Source: Planctomycetes bacterium UBA4800 (GTDB lineage Bacteria > Planctomycetota > UBA8108 > UBA8890 > UBA8898). From it: a stretch of 15,347 nt of DNA. Shown one piece after another: positions 1 to 7,614 of the stretch. The stretch is from contig DHGK01000137.1 in assembly GCA_002402755.1 (NCBI GenBank), positions 12,426 through 27,772 on the forward strand. Direction: 5' to 3'. The position numbers and the translations under genes were made by a program. The notes beneath the pieces were generated by a model. The model searched no databases. It was given only the letters and a program-made list of their open reading frames with translations, and was not told where the DNA came from. Position 1 is the first letter of the stretch, and each line of letters opens with the position of its first letter.

Positions 1-1212
1 CTCGAGGCGCCGGTTGGCCTCATCCAGCTCGATCAGCTTGTCGTAGGAGACATCGGCCTCGGCGAGCAGCACGTTCATGTGCCCGGGCATGCGGCCGGCG
101 ACGGGGTGAATCGCGAACCACACCTCCGCGCCGCGCGCCTCGAGCGCGTTCGCGAGCTGCACCGTCTGGAACTGGGCCTGCGCCAGCGCCATGCCGTACC
201 CGGGCACGATGATCACGCGCGCCGCCGCGCGCGCCAGGGCGACGGCCTCGGCAAGCGGGTCGATCGCGGCGGGAGCCGGGGCCGGCGTCTCCGCCGGCGC
301 CCCCGCGGTTCCCGCGCCGGACGCCGCCTCCGGCCGCGCCGCCTCGGCCCCAGCGCCGCCGCTCGAGTCATCGGGAAGCCATCGCGGGGCCGGCCCCGCG
401 GGCGCGAATCCCAGGAACACCCTGCGCAGATTGCGATGCATGGCCTTGCACATCACGTGCGTGAGGATGGAGCCCGACGCGGCCACCGTCGCGCCGCAGG
501 CGATCAGAAGCTGACTCTTGATGATGACCCCGCAGAAGGCCGCGGCCAGCCCCGCCGCCGCGTTGAGGAACGAGATCAGGACGGGCATGTCCGCGCCGCC
601 GATGCGGATGGCGGCCGCGACGCCGAGCCACATCGAGACGGCGATGAGCGCGATCGAGCCCCACACGACGGCGCCCGGCCCGCTCAGGCCGACGGCCGCG
701 CCCAGAACGACGAGGACGGCCAGCGTCGCCCCCGTGATCGCGCCGTGGCGCGGCAGGACGGTCGGCGTCCCCTTGAGTACGCCCGCGAGCTTGCCGCCGG
801 CGACCAGGCTTCCCGCGAACGTTGCGGCGCCGAGCGCGATCCCCAGCAGGCCCGCAGCCTTGCCCACGCTCAGGCCGCTCGCAGGCTCGCGCGCCAGCTC
901 CGCCGCCGACACCAGGAACGCGGCCACGCCGCCCGCGCCGTGCTGGAATGCGATCATGGCCGGAATCTGCCGCATGGTGATCCCGGCGGCGATCGCCCAC
1001 CCGAGCCCCCCGCCCGCGATCAGCGCGGCGGCGATGACGGGCCAGCCGTCGATCGATTCGCGCAGCACCACGACCGCGGCGGCCATGATCATGGCCGCCG
1101 CGGCGGTCAGATTACCGCACCGGGCCCCCGCCGGCGTGCGGAACTGGGCGAAGCCCGCCATGAAGATGACGATGACCACGAACTCCAGGGCGCGGTGCAG
1201 GATGTCGTCCAT
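1..1212 (-). CDS. pntB: NAD(P) transhydrogenase subunit beta, partial (C-terminus beyond left edge)
   Basis: This is the membrane and NADP(H)-binding subunit of the proton-translocating transhydrogenase, which uses the proton gradient to drive hydride transfer from NADH to NADP+. The 404 visible codons start at the ATG at 1212, with a GGAAGAG-type ribosome site upstream, and remain open at base 1. E. coli PntB is 462 residues, so roughly 60 residues are missing. The N-terminal two thirds is a series of hydrophobic Ala/Gly-rich segments (domain II). Near residues 278-320 there is an Ala/Pro-rich linker, and then the NADP-binding domain III with VIIVPGYGMALAQAQ and AIHPVAGRMPGHMNVLLAEA, both hallmark PntB stretches. 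The gene lies 32 bp after pntA2 in the same operon. The linker looks longer than I expect for the family. Identification is firm. Confidence 0.96.
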   Translation of the reverse strand, partial: MDDILHRALEFVVIVIFMAGFAQFRTPAGARCGNLTAAAAMIMAAAVVVLRESIDGWPVIAAALIAGGGLGWAIAAGITMRQIPAMIAFQHGAGGVAAFLVSAAELAREPASGLSVGKAAGLLGIALGAATFAGSLVAGGKLAGVLKGTPTVLPRHGAITGATLAVLVVLGAAVGLSGPGAVVWGSIALIAVSMWLGVAAAIRIGGADMPVLISFLNAAAGLAAAFCGVIIKSQLLIACGATVAASGSILTHVMCKAMHRNLRRVFLGFAPAGPAPRWLPDDSSGGAGAEAARPEAASGAGTAGAPAETPAPAPAAIDPLAEAVALARAAARVIIVPGYGMALAQAQFQTVQLANALEARGAEVWFAIHPVAGRMPGHMNVLLAEADVSYDKLIELDEANRRLE

Positions 1213-1244
1213 ACGCGGCTCTTCCGCCGGCGGGCGGACCCGAG

Positions 1245-1538
1245 TCAACGCTTCTTGAAAAGCCTGAGCATGCGGTCGGTGATGACGAACCCGCCCAGCA
1301 CGTTGAACATCGCCATGGCGACCGCGACTCCGCCCATGAGGGCGAGCCCCGCGCCGGCGGGCTCCTGCCCGTCAGCGCGCGAGAAGATCAGCAGCGCTCC
1401 CAGGATGGTCACCGCCGAGACGGCGTTCGTCAGGGACATGAGCGGCGTGTGGAGGAGCGGCGGGACCCTGGAAATGAGCACGTAGCCGATTGCGAGCGCG
1501 CCGGCGAACACCCCCAAGAGCAGCAGCAACTCTCCCAT
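1245..1538 (-). CDS. pntA2: NAD(P) transhydrogenase subunit alpha part 2 (small membrane subunit)
   Basis: This 97-residue protein is the detached membrane part of the alpha subunit, which contributes helices to the proton channel. The hydrophobic pattern contains several transmembrane segments (residues about 3-22, 34-53 and 62-85), and the stretch HTPLMSLTNAVSAVTILGAL is the conserved family signature near the membrane/NAD-domain junction. The start ATG is preceded by GGGAGGA at good spacing. The gene sits 24 bp after pntA1 and 32 bp before pntB, giving the three-gene (A1-A2-B) arrangement known from Rhodospirillum rubrum rather than the fused alpha subunit of E. coli. The highly charged end LFKKR suggests a cytoplasmic C-terminus. 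Confidence 0.95.
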   Translation of the reverse strand: MGELLLLLGVFAGALAIGYVLISRVPPLLHTPLMSLTNAVSAVTILGALLIFSRADGQEPAGAGLALMGGVAVAMAMFNVLGGFVITDRMLRLFKKR

Positions 1539-1562
1539 GCGCGTTCCTCCCGCCGTCCGGCG

Positions 1563-2729
1563 TCACTCCGCCCGACCCTGCATCGCCTTGAGCGTTCCCT
1601 TGTGGATGATCGCGCCATCGCGCGTCACCAGCGTCGCCTTGACGATCTCGTCTTCCCAGTTGATGCGGTCCGAGCCGCCATCGAGCAGATTGCCGAGGAA
1701 GTTCAGCATGTTGTTGGCGTACAGGTACGTCGCGTGCACGGGCACGCTGCCGGGAATGTTCTGGACCCCGCTCACCGTCACGTTGTGCAGCGCGATCTCC
1801 TCGCCGGGCGCGGTGGCCGTGCAGTTCCCGCCCTGGTCGATGGCCACGTCGACGATGACCGAGCCCGCGCGCATGCGCAGCACCATGTCCTCGGTGACAA
1901 GGACCGGGGCGCGCTCGCCGGGAACCAGGGCGCTCAGGATGACGGCGTCCGCATCCTCGATGAGGGGCGCCAGGGCGGCGCGCTCCTTCTCGATCCATTC
2001 CGCGGGAAGGGCCCGCGCGTAGCCGCCCTCGCCGTGCACGAGCGCCTCCGGCACCTCGAAGCCGCCGATCTTGGCGCCCAGGCTCCTTCCTTCCTCGCGG
2101 GCCTCGGGCCGGATGTCGACGCAGGCCGTGACGGCGCCGAGGCGCCTGGCCGTCGCCACCGCCTGCAGGCCCACGACCCCGCAGCCGACGACGAGGAACT
2201 TGGCCGGCTTGAGCATCCCGATGGCCGTTCCCATCATGGGCACGAAAACCGGCAGGCGGCAGGCCGCCTCCAGGACGGCCCTGTACCCCGTGATGGTGCT
2301 CATCGAAGTCAGGGCATCCATGCGCTGGGCCTTCGAGGTGCGCGGGATGCTGTCCATCGTGAAGGCCGTGATGCGGTGCTCGGCCAGCATCTTGACGATG
2401 GGCAGGCTGGTCGGCGAGGCCGGGTGCAGGAACGTGACGAGCACGGCGCCCTCGCGCATCATCGCGACCTCGTGCCGCCCGAGCGTCTCGTTGAATCCCG
2501 GCTGCTTGACCTTGAGGACCAGGTCGGCCCGCTCGAAGACCTGCGCGGCGTCCGCCGTCACCGCGGCCCCGGCCTTGCGGTACTGCTCGTCGCCCTCGTA
2601 GATGCCGGCCCCCGCGCCGGCCTCGACGAGCACCTCGTACCCCAGGCGCACGAGCTTCTCCACGGTTTCCGGGGTGGCCGCCACCCGCCGCTCGTTGTGC
2701 ATGATCTCCGCGGGAATACCGATCAGCAT
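1563..2729 (-). CDS. pntA1: NAD(P) transhydrogenase subunit alpha part 1 (soluble NAD(H)-binding domain)
   Basis: This 388-residue soluble subunit binds NAD(H) (domain I) and delivers hydride to the NADP domain of PntB. The start at 2729 gives MLIGIPAEI, preceded by GAGAGAGG; an upstream ATG at 2834 is rejected because the promoter lies between the two. The N-terminal half has the alanine dehydrogenase/PNT fold (RVAATPETVEKLVRLGYEVLVE). A Rossmann glycine motif LVVGCGVVGLQA sits near residues 172-185, followed by the acidic residue in VDIRPEA that favours NAD over NADP. TALVPG-like text (SALVPGERAPVLVTEDMV) and IDQGGNCTAT are PntA signatures. Alanine dehydrogenase is the main alternative family, but the pntA2-pntB neighbours settle the matter. 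It is the first gene of the operon. Confidence 0.96.
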   Translation of the reverse strand: MLIGIPAEIMHNERRVAATPETVEKLVRLGYEVLVEAGAGAGIYEGDEQYRKAGAAVTADAAQVFERADLVLKVKQPGFNETLGRHEVAMMREGAVLVTFLHPASPTSLPIVKMLAEHRITAFTMDSIPRTSKAQRMDALTSMSTITGYRAVLEAACRLPVFVPMMGTAIGMLKPAKFLVVGCGVVGLQAVATARRLGAVTACVDIRPEAREEGRSLGAKIGGFEVPEALVHGEGGYARALPAEWIEKERAALAPLIEDADAVILSALVPGERAPVLVTEDMVLRMRAGSVIVDVAIDQGGNCTATAPGEEIALHNVTVSGVQNIPGSVPVHATYLYANNMLNFLGNLLDGGSDRINWEDEIVKATLVTRDGAIIHKGTLKAMQGRAE

Positions 2730-2780
2730 GCTGACCTCTCTCCGATGCGGGCAGTCTCGATCGCACCCGTACGGGCGCGC

Positions 2781-2809
2781 ATCGTAGCAAAGAGGCCGGG
2801 CGCGGTCAA
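2781..2809 (-). promoter_or_regulatory. Sigma70-type promoter for the pnt operon
   Basis: Read on the minus strand, TTGACC (2809-2804) and TACGAT (2786-2781) are separated by 17 bp, close to the consensus TTGACA-17-TATAAT. Transcription would begin near 2774, leaving a leader of about 45 nt with a good ribosome site before pntA1. The efflux operon promoter has the same architecture. The inverted-repeat island begins only 10 bp upstream of the -35 box. Confidence 0.6.
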
Positions 2810-2818
2810 CGCGCGGAA

Positions 2819-2915
2819 ATCCGGGGACAGTCACCGATTGTTACAGACGGAATCTGGCTGTGGCCTATCCCCACATTGCCCACTCGTCTGTAACAATCGG
2901 TGACTGTCCCCGGAT
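2819..2915. repeat. Perfect 31-bp inverted repeat with 35-bp centre (REP/MITE-like)
   Basis: The arms at 2819-2849 and 2885-2915 are exact reverse complements over 31 bp, and the centre (2850-2884) is unrelated. The outer part of each arm reads CCGGGGACAGTCACCGATTG. From memory, repeats of this GGGGACAG type occur in many copies beside REP-associated (Y1/IS200-like) transposase genes in environmental bacteria. No transposase gene is present here, so this would be a stand-alone, non-autonomous copy. The arms could form a long cruciform or RNA hairpin that separates the efflux operon from the pnt promoter. There is no T-tract typical of an intrinsic terminator. The repeat is directly visible; the REP link is inferred. 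Confidence 0.85.
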
Positions 2916-2937
2916 CAAGGTTGTCCCCGGATCAAGG
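2905..2937. repeat. Tandem duplication, 16 bp shared, period 17
   Basis: The sequence TGTCCCCGGATCAAGG occurs at 2905-2920 and again at 2922-2937. The first copy overlaps the outer edge of the 31-bp inverted repeat. The second overlaps the end of the outer-membrane-factor gene and supplies its TGA stop (complement of 2932-2934). This looks like slippage or target duplication at the edge of the repeat element. Confidence 0.8.
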
Positions 2938-4350
2938 CCCCCACCCCCCGCCGAGGGCCTTGACGAGCAGCACGCCGGTCGAAAGGCGCCGGGCGTTGAG
3001 CCGGATGTGCACGCGTTCGTGGCGGAGCCTCGACCGCTCGGCGTCCGTGAATTCCAGGTACGTCCCGGCGCCGGCCTCGTGGCGCGCGCGGGCGAGCCCG
3101 GCGATTCTCGCCGCCGCAGCGAGGGCTTCGGTCTGCGCGGCAACCTCCTGTCCTCGAAGCGCGATCCCCGCCAGGGCGTCCTCGACCTCCTTGAAGGCGG
3201 CGAGCACCGTCTGTCGATAGCCGGCGAGCGCTTCCCGGTAGCCTGCCTCCGCCTGCTCGACCTCGGCGGCCGTCCTTCCGGCATCGAAGAGCGGCATGCT
3301 CACGCTCGGCGCAATCGACCAGACGTGGCTGTCGGCATCGAACAGGCTCTTGGCCTCGGCGCTCAGGTACCCGGCCTGGCCCGTCAAGCGAACCGCGGGA
3401 TAGTAGGCGGCCTTCGCGACGCCGATGCGGGCATTCCACGCGGCGAGGTTTCTCTCGGCGGCCGCGATGTCCGGACGACGTTCCAGGAGCGAGGAGGGCA
3501 GGCCGGCGGGAACCGCGACGGCGGCGGCCGCCATGGGCCCGCCGGGAACCTGGAAAGAACCGGGCGCGCTGCCGCACAGGAGCGCCAGCGCGTTGAACGC
3601 CTCCTCCCGCTGCCGGACGATCTCGGCCAGTTCCGCCTCGGCGCTCCCGAGCTCCGCCTTCGCGCGGGCCGCCTCGATCTCCGAGACGGCGCCCGCGGCG
3701 CGCTGCGCCTCGAGGACGCGAACGGAGTCGGCGTGCAGCTCGACCGCGCGGCGGCACAGCGCGGCCTCGGCGTCCAGCGAGCGCAGCAGAATGTAGTTGA
3801 CGGCCACATCCGCGGTCAGCGTGAGGAGGACGTTCCGGTAGTCCGCGACGCCGGCGTCCGCCTCGGCCAGCGCGGCCTCGCGGGACCGGCGGACCCGCCC
3901 CCACAGATCGATCTCGTACTGAAGATCCAGCGGGAAACTGAAGGTATCGATTCGCTCCGACGGAATATCGAACGGGATCGGGGTCGGCGGATTCCCCGAC
4001 GTACGCTCCCGCCTGTACGCGGGGTCGAGCGAGATCGACGGAAAGAGACGGCTGCGGGCGAGCCCGGCCGCGGCCCGGGCGGCATCGACGCGCGCCGCCG
4101 CCGCGCGGAGCGTCTGATTCGAGGCGACGGCCGCCGCCTCCAGCCGATCGAGCGCCGGGTCGTTGAAGACCGTCCACCATTCGCCCTTGGGCGCCGCGTC
4201 GCAGGGCTCGGCGACCTTCCAGCGCCACTGGCGCGGCGTCAGATCGGCCGCGTCCGGCTTCTCGTAGTCGGGGCCCACGGCGCACGACCCGAGCAGGAGC
4301 ACGAGCGCCCGGCGCCACGCGTTCCTGAGCTTCGCCTGTTTCGTTTCCAT
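2932..4350 (-). CDS. Outer membrane efflux lipoprotein, NodT/OprM family
   Basis: This is the outer-membrane channel of a tripartite exporter: a TolC-like beta-barrel and periplasmic alpha-helical tunnel. The 472-residue protein has a lipoprotein signal ending in LLLGSC with the acylated cysteine at about residue 23, followed by AVGPDYEKP, a near-universal NodT-family start of the mature protein. Two OEP repeats follow, with long Ala/Glu-rich helices (for example around 190-260 and 380-440) and motifs SLFDADSHVWSIAPSVSMPLFD and RRPDIAAAERNLAAWNARIG. The C-terminus LVKALGGGW is the expected family end, after which only GP and a stop supplied by a repeat follow. It starts 4 bp after the permease stop, with a weak ribosome site, so translational coupling is likely. 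It is the last gene of the efflux operon. Confidence 0.93.
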   Translation of the reverse strand: METKQAKLRNAWRRALVLLLGSCAVGPDYEKPDAADLTPRQWRWKVAEPCDAAPKGEWWTVFNDPALDRLEAAAVASNQTLRAAAARVDAARAAAGLARSRLFPSISLDPAYRRERTSGNPPTPIPFDIPSERIDTFSFPLDLQYEIDLWGRVRRSREAALAEADAGVADYRNVLLTLTADVAVNYILLRSLDAEAALCRRAVELHADSVRVLEAQRAAGAVSEIEAARAKAELGSAEAELAEIVRQREEAFNALALLCGSAPGSFQVPGGPMAAAAVAVPAGLPSSLLERRPDIAAAERNLAAWNARIGVAKAAYYPAVRLTGQAGYLSAEAKSLFDADSHVWSIAPSVSMPLFDAGRTAAEVEQAEAGYREALAGYRQTVLAAFKEVEDALAGIALRGQEVAAQTEALAAAARIAGLARARHEAGAGTYLEFTDAERSRLRHERVHIRLNARRLSTGVLLVKALGGGWGP

Positions 4351-4354
4351 GCGG

Positions 4355-5497
4355 TCAGTCCAACGTCTTGCGGTAGCGTTTCAGGGCGATGGCCAGGACA
4401 ACCACGCCGAAGAGCGCGATCTGCCAGAGCTCGCCGGCGACCTCGGCGAATCCGCTTCCCTTGAGCAGGATGCCGCGGACGATGCGCAGGAAGTGCGTGA
4501 TCGGCAGCACCTCGCCGAGCGCCTGCGCCCACACCGGCATGCCGCGGAAGGGGAACATGAAGCCCGAGAGCAGGATGGACGGCAGGAACACGAAGAACGC
4601 CATCTCCATGGCCTGGAGCTGGTTGCGGGCCACGGTCGAGAAGGTGATGCCCATCGCGAGGTTGGCGACGATGAACACGAGCGACACGGCCAGAAGCAGC
4701 GTCAGGCTCCCCAGCATGGGCACCTCGAAGAGCAGCCTGGCCGCGAGCAGGATGACGGCGACCTGCACGTACCCCACGAGGATGTAGGGAATGATCTTGC
4801 CCGCCAGCACCTCGAACGGCCGCGTCGGCATGGAGAGGAGATTCTCCATCGTGCCGCGCTCGCGCTCGCGCGTGATGGCGAGCGCCGTGATCATGATCAT
4901 CGTCATGGTGAGCACGACGCCCATGAGGCCGGGGACGATGTTGTACTGCGTGACGGCGTCGGGGTTGTAGCGGGCGTGCACGCGGATCTCGTATGCGTCG
5001 TCGCTCCCGGCGAGCGGCGCGAGCGGCCCCTTCAGGTCGTGCTGGAGCGCGCTCCGAACCAGCACGCGCAGGGCGCCGAGGGCGTTCCCGGTCGCGGCGG
5101 GATCGGTCGCGTCGGCCTCGACGAGAATGGAAGGCTTGTCGCCGCGCAGGACATCGCGGCTGAAATCGACCGGAATGTTGACAACGAACTGCACGGCGCC
5201 GCGCGCCAGCAGCTCCTCGGCCTCGGCCTCGTTCGCCGCCTCCCTGACGAAATCGAAGTAGCCGCTGTTCCTGATGGCGTTCGCCGCCGAGCGCGCCAGG
5301 GGGCCGTGATCCGACTGGAGGAGCGCCGCCGGGAGGTGCTTCGGGTCGGCGTTGATGACGTAGCCGAAGATGACGAGCTGCATCAGCGGGATGCCGAGCA
5401 TCATGCCGAAGGTGACCGTGTCGCGGCGCATCTGGGTGAATTCCTTGACGAGGATCGCCGCGAGCCGGGACGGTGAGAAGCGACGGTGCATGGTCAT
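4355..5497 (-). CDS. ABC-2 type transporter permease (YhhJ/YbhR-like)
   Basis: This is the inner-membrane permease of an ABC exporter, about 380 residues. The start at 5497 overlaps the ATPase stop in the classic ATGA arrangement; an in-frame ATG at 5491 is also possible. The first transmembrane helix (about residues 30-45, GMMLGIPLMQLVIFGYVI) is followed by a large periplasmic domain of about 130 residues and then a block of five hydrophobic helices. The segment TRERERGTMENLLSMPTRPFEVLAGKIIPY is the ABC-2 signature of the YhhJ/YbhS/YbhR drug-exporter group (only this description is given, not the whole family alignment). Only one permease gene is present, whereas the E. coli YbhFSR system has two, so the pore is probably a homodimer. 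The substrate is unknown. Confidence 0.94.
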   Translation of the reverse strand: MTMHRRFSPSRLAAILVKEFTQMRRDTVTFGMMLGIPLMQLVIFGYVINADPKHLPAALLQSDHGPLARSAANAIRNSGYFDFVREAANEAEAEELLARGAVQFVVNIPVDFSRDVLRGDKPSILVEADATDPAATGNALGALRVLVRSALQHDLKGPLAPLAGSDDAYEIRVHARYNPDAVTQYNIVPGLMGVVLTMTMIMITALAITRERERGTMENLLSMPTRPFEVLAGKIIPYILVGYVQVAVILLAARLLFEVPMLGSLTLLLAVSLVFIVANLAMGITFSTVARNQLQAMEMAFFVFLPSILLSGFMFPFRGMPVWAQALGEVLPITHFLRIVRGILLKGSGFAEVAGELWQIALFGVVVLAIALKRYRKTLD

Positions 5498-6420
5498 GCG
5501 CGCGCGTTGTCCTTGAGCCGGTCCATCAGGTGGATGAAAACGTCCTCGAGGCTGGACTCGGTCCGGCGCCACGCGTACGGCGCCCCGCGGAACGGCCGCG
5601 TCGCATCATCGAGCGCCGCCGCGTCCTCGCCGCTCACGTGGATGGCGTTGCCGAAGGCGACGGCCTGCTGCACGCCCGGAGACGCCCGCAGCGACGCGGC
5701 CAGTTCGGCCAGGCGCGGTCCCGTGACCTCCCACGTGGTCAGGCGCGCGTCCGCGACGACCTCCTCGACGGTGCCCTGCGCGAGCAGCTTTCCGTACCCG
5801 ATGTACGCCAGGCGATGGCAGCGTTCGGCCTCGTCCATGTAGTGCGTGGCGATGAGGCAGGTCAGCCCGGCGGCGGCAAGCCGGTGGATCTCCTCCCAGA
5901 ATTCCCGGCGCGCCTTGGGGTCCACGCCCGCGGTCGGCTCGTCCAGGAGGAGCAGCCTGGGCTCGTGAATCATGCACGCCGCCAGCGCCAGGCGCTGCTT
6001 CCAGCCGCCCGAGAGCTCCCCGGCGAGCTGCGTCCGGCGCTCCTGCAGGCCCAGCCGTTCCAGCGTCGCGCGCACGGCGTCGCGCCGATTCCGGACGCCG
6101 TACATGCGCGCGACGAAGTCGAGGTTCTCGGCGATGCTCAGGTCCTCCCAGAAGCTGAACCGCTGGGTCATGTAGCCGACCTGGCGCTTGATCGCCTCGC
6201 TCTCGCGGATGACGTCGTATCCCAGGCAGGTGCCGCTCCCCTCGTCGGCCCGGAGCAGGCCGCAGAGCATGCGGATGAACGTCGTCTTCCCGCTGCCGTT
6301 CGGCCCGAGAAACCCGCAGATCTCGCCCGCGCGGACCTGCAGCGCAACGCCGTCGACCGCCGTCAGGCGGCCGAACCGCTTGGTCATTCCGCGCACATCG
6401 ATGGCGATATCGCTGCTCAT
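5494..6420 (-). CDS. ABC transporter ATP-binding protein (drug/antimicrobial exporter type)
   Basis: This is a single nucleotide-binding domain of 308 residues that powers the adjacent permease at the cytoplasmic face. Visible motifs are the Walker A GPNGSGKTT (about residue 40), the Q-loop region VGYMTQRFSFWEDLS, the signature LSGGWKQRLAL, the Walker B LLLLDEPTAGVDP and the switch histidine in CLIATHYMDEAERC. The C-terminal 90 residues are the extension typical of CcmA/YbhF-like exporters, ending in SLEDVFIHLMDRL. Its start overlaps the adaptor stop by 4 bp (ATGA) and its stop overlaps the permease start by 4 bp, so the three proteins are probably made in fixed ratio. All catalytic motifs are intact. 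Confidence 0.95.
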   Translation of the reverse strand: MSSDIAIDVRGMTKRFGRLTAVDGVALQVRAGEICGFLGPNGSGKTTFIRMLCGLLRADEGSGTCLGYDVIRESEAIKRQVGYMTQRFSFWEDLSIAENLDFVARMYGVRNRRDAVRATLERLGLQERRTQLAGELSGGWKQRLALAACMIHEPRLLLLDEPTAGVDPKARREFWEEIHRLAAAGLTCLIATHYMDEAERCHRLAYIGYGKLLAQGTVEEVVADARLTTWEVTGPRLAELAASLRASPGVQQAVAFGNAIHVSGEDAAALDDATRPFRGAPYAWRRTESSLEDVFIHLMDRLKDNARA

Positions 6421-7481
6421 GGCCGGCGCGCCGGTTGGAACCGGACATCCACGGGCTGGCCGGGATGGAGCCGCGCCGCCGCCGCGGGCTCGAACTCGGC
6501 CTCGACCAGGAAGACGAGCTTGCTGCGATTCTCACGGCTGTAGATCACGGGCGGGGAGTACTCGACGCTGGGAGAGATGAAGCTCAGCCTGCCGGCAACG
6601 GGCTCCTCGACGCCGTCGATGAGCACCTGCACGGGGTCGCCGAGCGCGAGGGCGCCGAGCATCGGCTCCGGCACGAAGACCCGCAGCTTGACGTTCGCGG
6701 GCGGCAGGAGCACCACGACCGGGCGCCCGGCGGCGACCCACTCTCCCTCGCGATACAGCGTGTCGAAGACGAGGCCCGCCTGCGGCGCGCGCGGGCTCTT
6801 CTGCGCGAGGGCCCACTCCGCCTCGGCCAGCGCGGCCTCCAGCGCCTGCACGTTCGCCGCCGCCGCCGCCACCTGGTCATCGCGCGCCCCGAGCCGGGCG
6901 GTCGCGAGCTCCGCCTCGAGCTGCGCCGCGCGCTGCCGGTCCTGATCGCGCGCGGCGCGCGCCCGCTCGATCGCCTGCTCGGTGGTTGCGCCGGGCGTGG
7001 CCGCGAGCTTTTCCTGGCGGGCGAGCTCTTTCTCCGAGAGATCGAGCGCGGCCTGCGCCTGCTTGAGCGCGGCGCTCAAGGCTTCGATCTCCGAGGGACG
7101 CAGCCCTTTCCGGGCGTCCTCCAGCGCGGCGCGCGCCTGCCCGAGCCGCTTCTCCGCCTCGTCCCGCGCCGACTGCTCCGGCATGCGCGCGAGCGTGAAG
7201 AGCGGATCCCCGGCCTTCACCTCCGCCCCGCGCCGCACGGTCAACTCCTCGAGAGCTCCGGCGAACGGAGACGCGACGTACACGTAGTCTCCCTCGATGT
7301 AGCCGTGCAACCGGTCCGTTGCGGAAGGGCTGCAGCCGGCGAGCGCGGCGGCAAGCAGCGCCGCGCCGCTCGCACGGAGCGCCGAAATGCGGCTCGCGCG
7401 GCCGCCCGCCGCGATCTCCGCCCGCCCGCAATCAATGTCGATGCGACGGCGGTTCCCCGAAACACGCCCGCGGAAGAACAT
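6417..7481 (-). CDS. HlyD/YbhG-family periplasmic adaptor (membrane fusion) lipoprotein
   Basis: This 354-residue protein would bridge the ABC permease and the outer-membrane channel in the periplasm. A hydrophobic segment ends in the lipobox LAGC (cysteine at about residue 50). It is followed by a biotinyl-lipoyl half (YVASPFAGALEELTVRRGAEVKAGDPLFTL), a long coiled coil (about 110-240, containing GLRPSEIEAL, a YbhG-type feature) and the second half with NVKLRVFVPEPMLGAL and LHPGQPVDVRF. I chose the ATG at 7481 because the promoter lies at 7510-7538 and GGAG sits 12 to 9 nt upstream of the ATG; the reading frame itself stays open to 7616. No other usable start lies between 7481 and the cysteine, so the leader before the hydrophobic stretch is unusually long (about 35 residues, Arg-rich). 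It is the first gene of the efflux operon. Confidence 0.88.
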   Translation of the reverse strand: MFFRGRVSGNRRRIDIDCGRAEIAAGGRASRISALRASGAALLAAALAGCSPSATDRLHGYIEGDYVYVASPFAGALEELTVRRGAEVKAGDPLFTLARMPEQSARDEAEKRLGQARAALEDARKGLRPSEIEALSAALKQAQAALDLSEKELARQEKLAATPGATTEQAIERARAARDQDRQRAAQLEAELATARLGARDDQVAAAAANVQALEAALAEAEWALAQKSPRAPQAGLVFDTLYREGEWVAAGRPVVVLLPPANVKLRVFVPEPMLGALALGDPVQVLIDGVEEPVAGRLSFISPSVEYSPPVIYSRENRSKLVFLVEAEFEPAAAARLHPGQPVDVRFQPARRP

Positions 7482-7509
7482 GACCTCAATCTCCGAGACC
7501 TTGCATTCG

Positions 7510-7538
7510 ATCTTACCGGCGGGGCCGGATGCGGTCAA
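7510..7538 (-). promoter_or_regulatory. Sigma70-type promoter for the efflux operon
   Basis: On the minus strand TTGACC (7538-7533) and TAAGAT (7515-7510) are spaced by exactly 17 bp. Transcription would start near 7503, giving a leader of about 22 nt that contains the ribosome site of the adaptor gene. This site decides the start at 7481 over upstream alternatives. Confidence 0.65.
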
Positions 7539-7577
7539 CGCACGAACCGCGGCGCGGCTCCTCCGCCCCGGCACTGC

Positions 7578-7606
7578 TTGATAGCCCCGCCGCCGCATTG
7601 TAGTCT
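7578..7606 (+). promoter_or_regulatory. Candidate promoter for the nhaR-like gene
   Basis: TTGATA (7578-7583) matches the -35 consensus in five of six positions and is followed after 17 bp by TAGTCT (7601-7606), a weaker -10 box. The predicted transcription start falls at about 7613, one or two bases before the ATG, so the message may be leaderless. The promoter is back-to-back with the efflux promoter, about 40 bp apart. Confidence 0.4.
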
Positions 7607-7614
7607 GTACGGCC

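Noticed and set aside
79..1485. Long plus-strand frame opposite pntA2/pntB
   Set aside because: Antisense shadow of PntB, whose signatures are unmistakable on the minus strand.
2819..2915. Inverted repeat as a standard intrinsic terminator
   Set aside because: No T-tract on either side and a 35-bp loop; kept as a repeat element instead.
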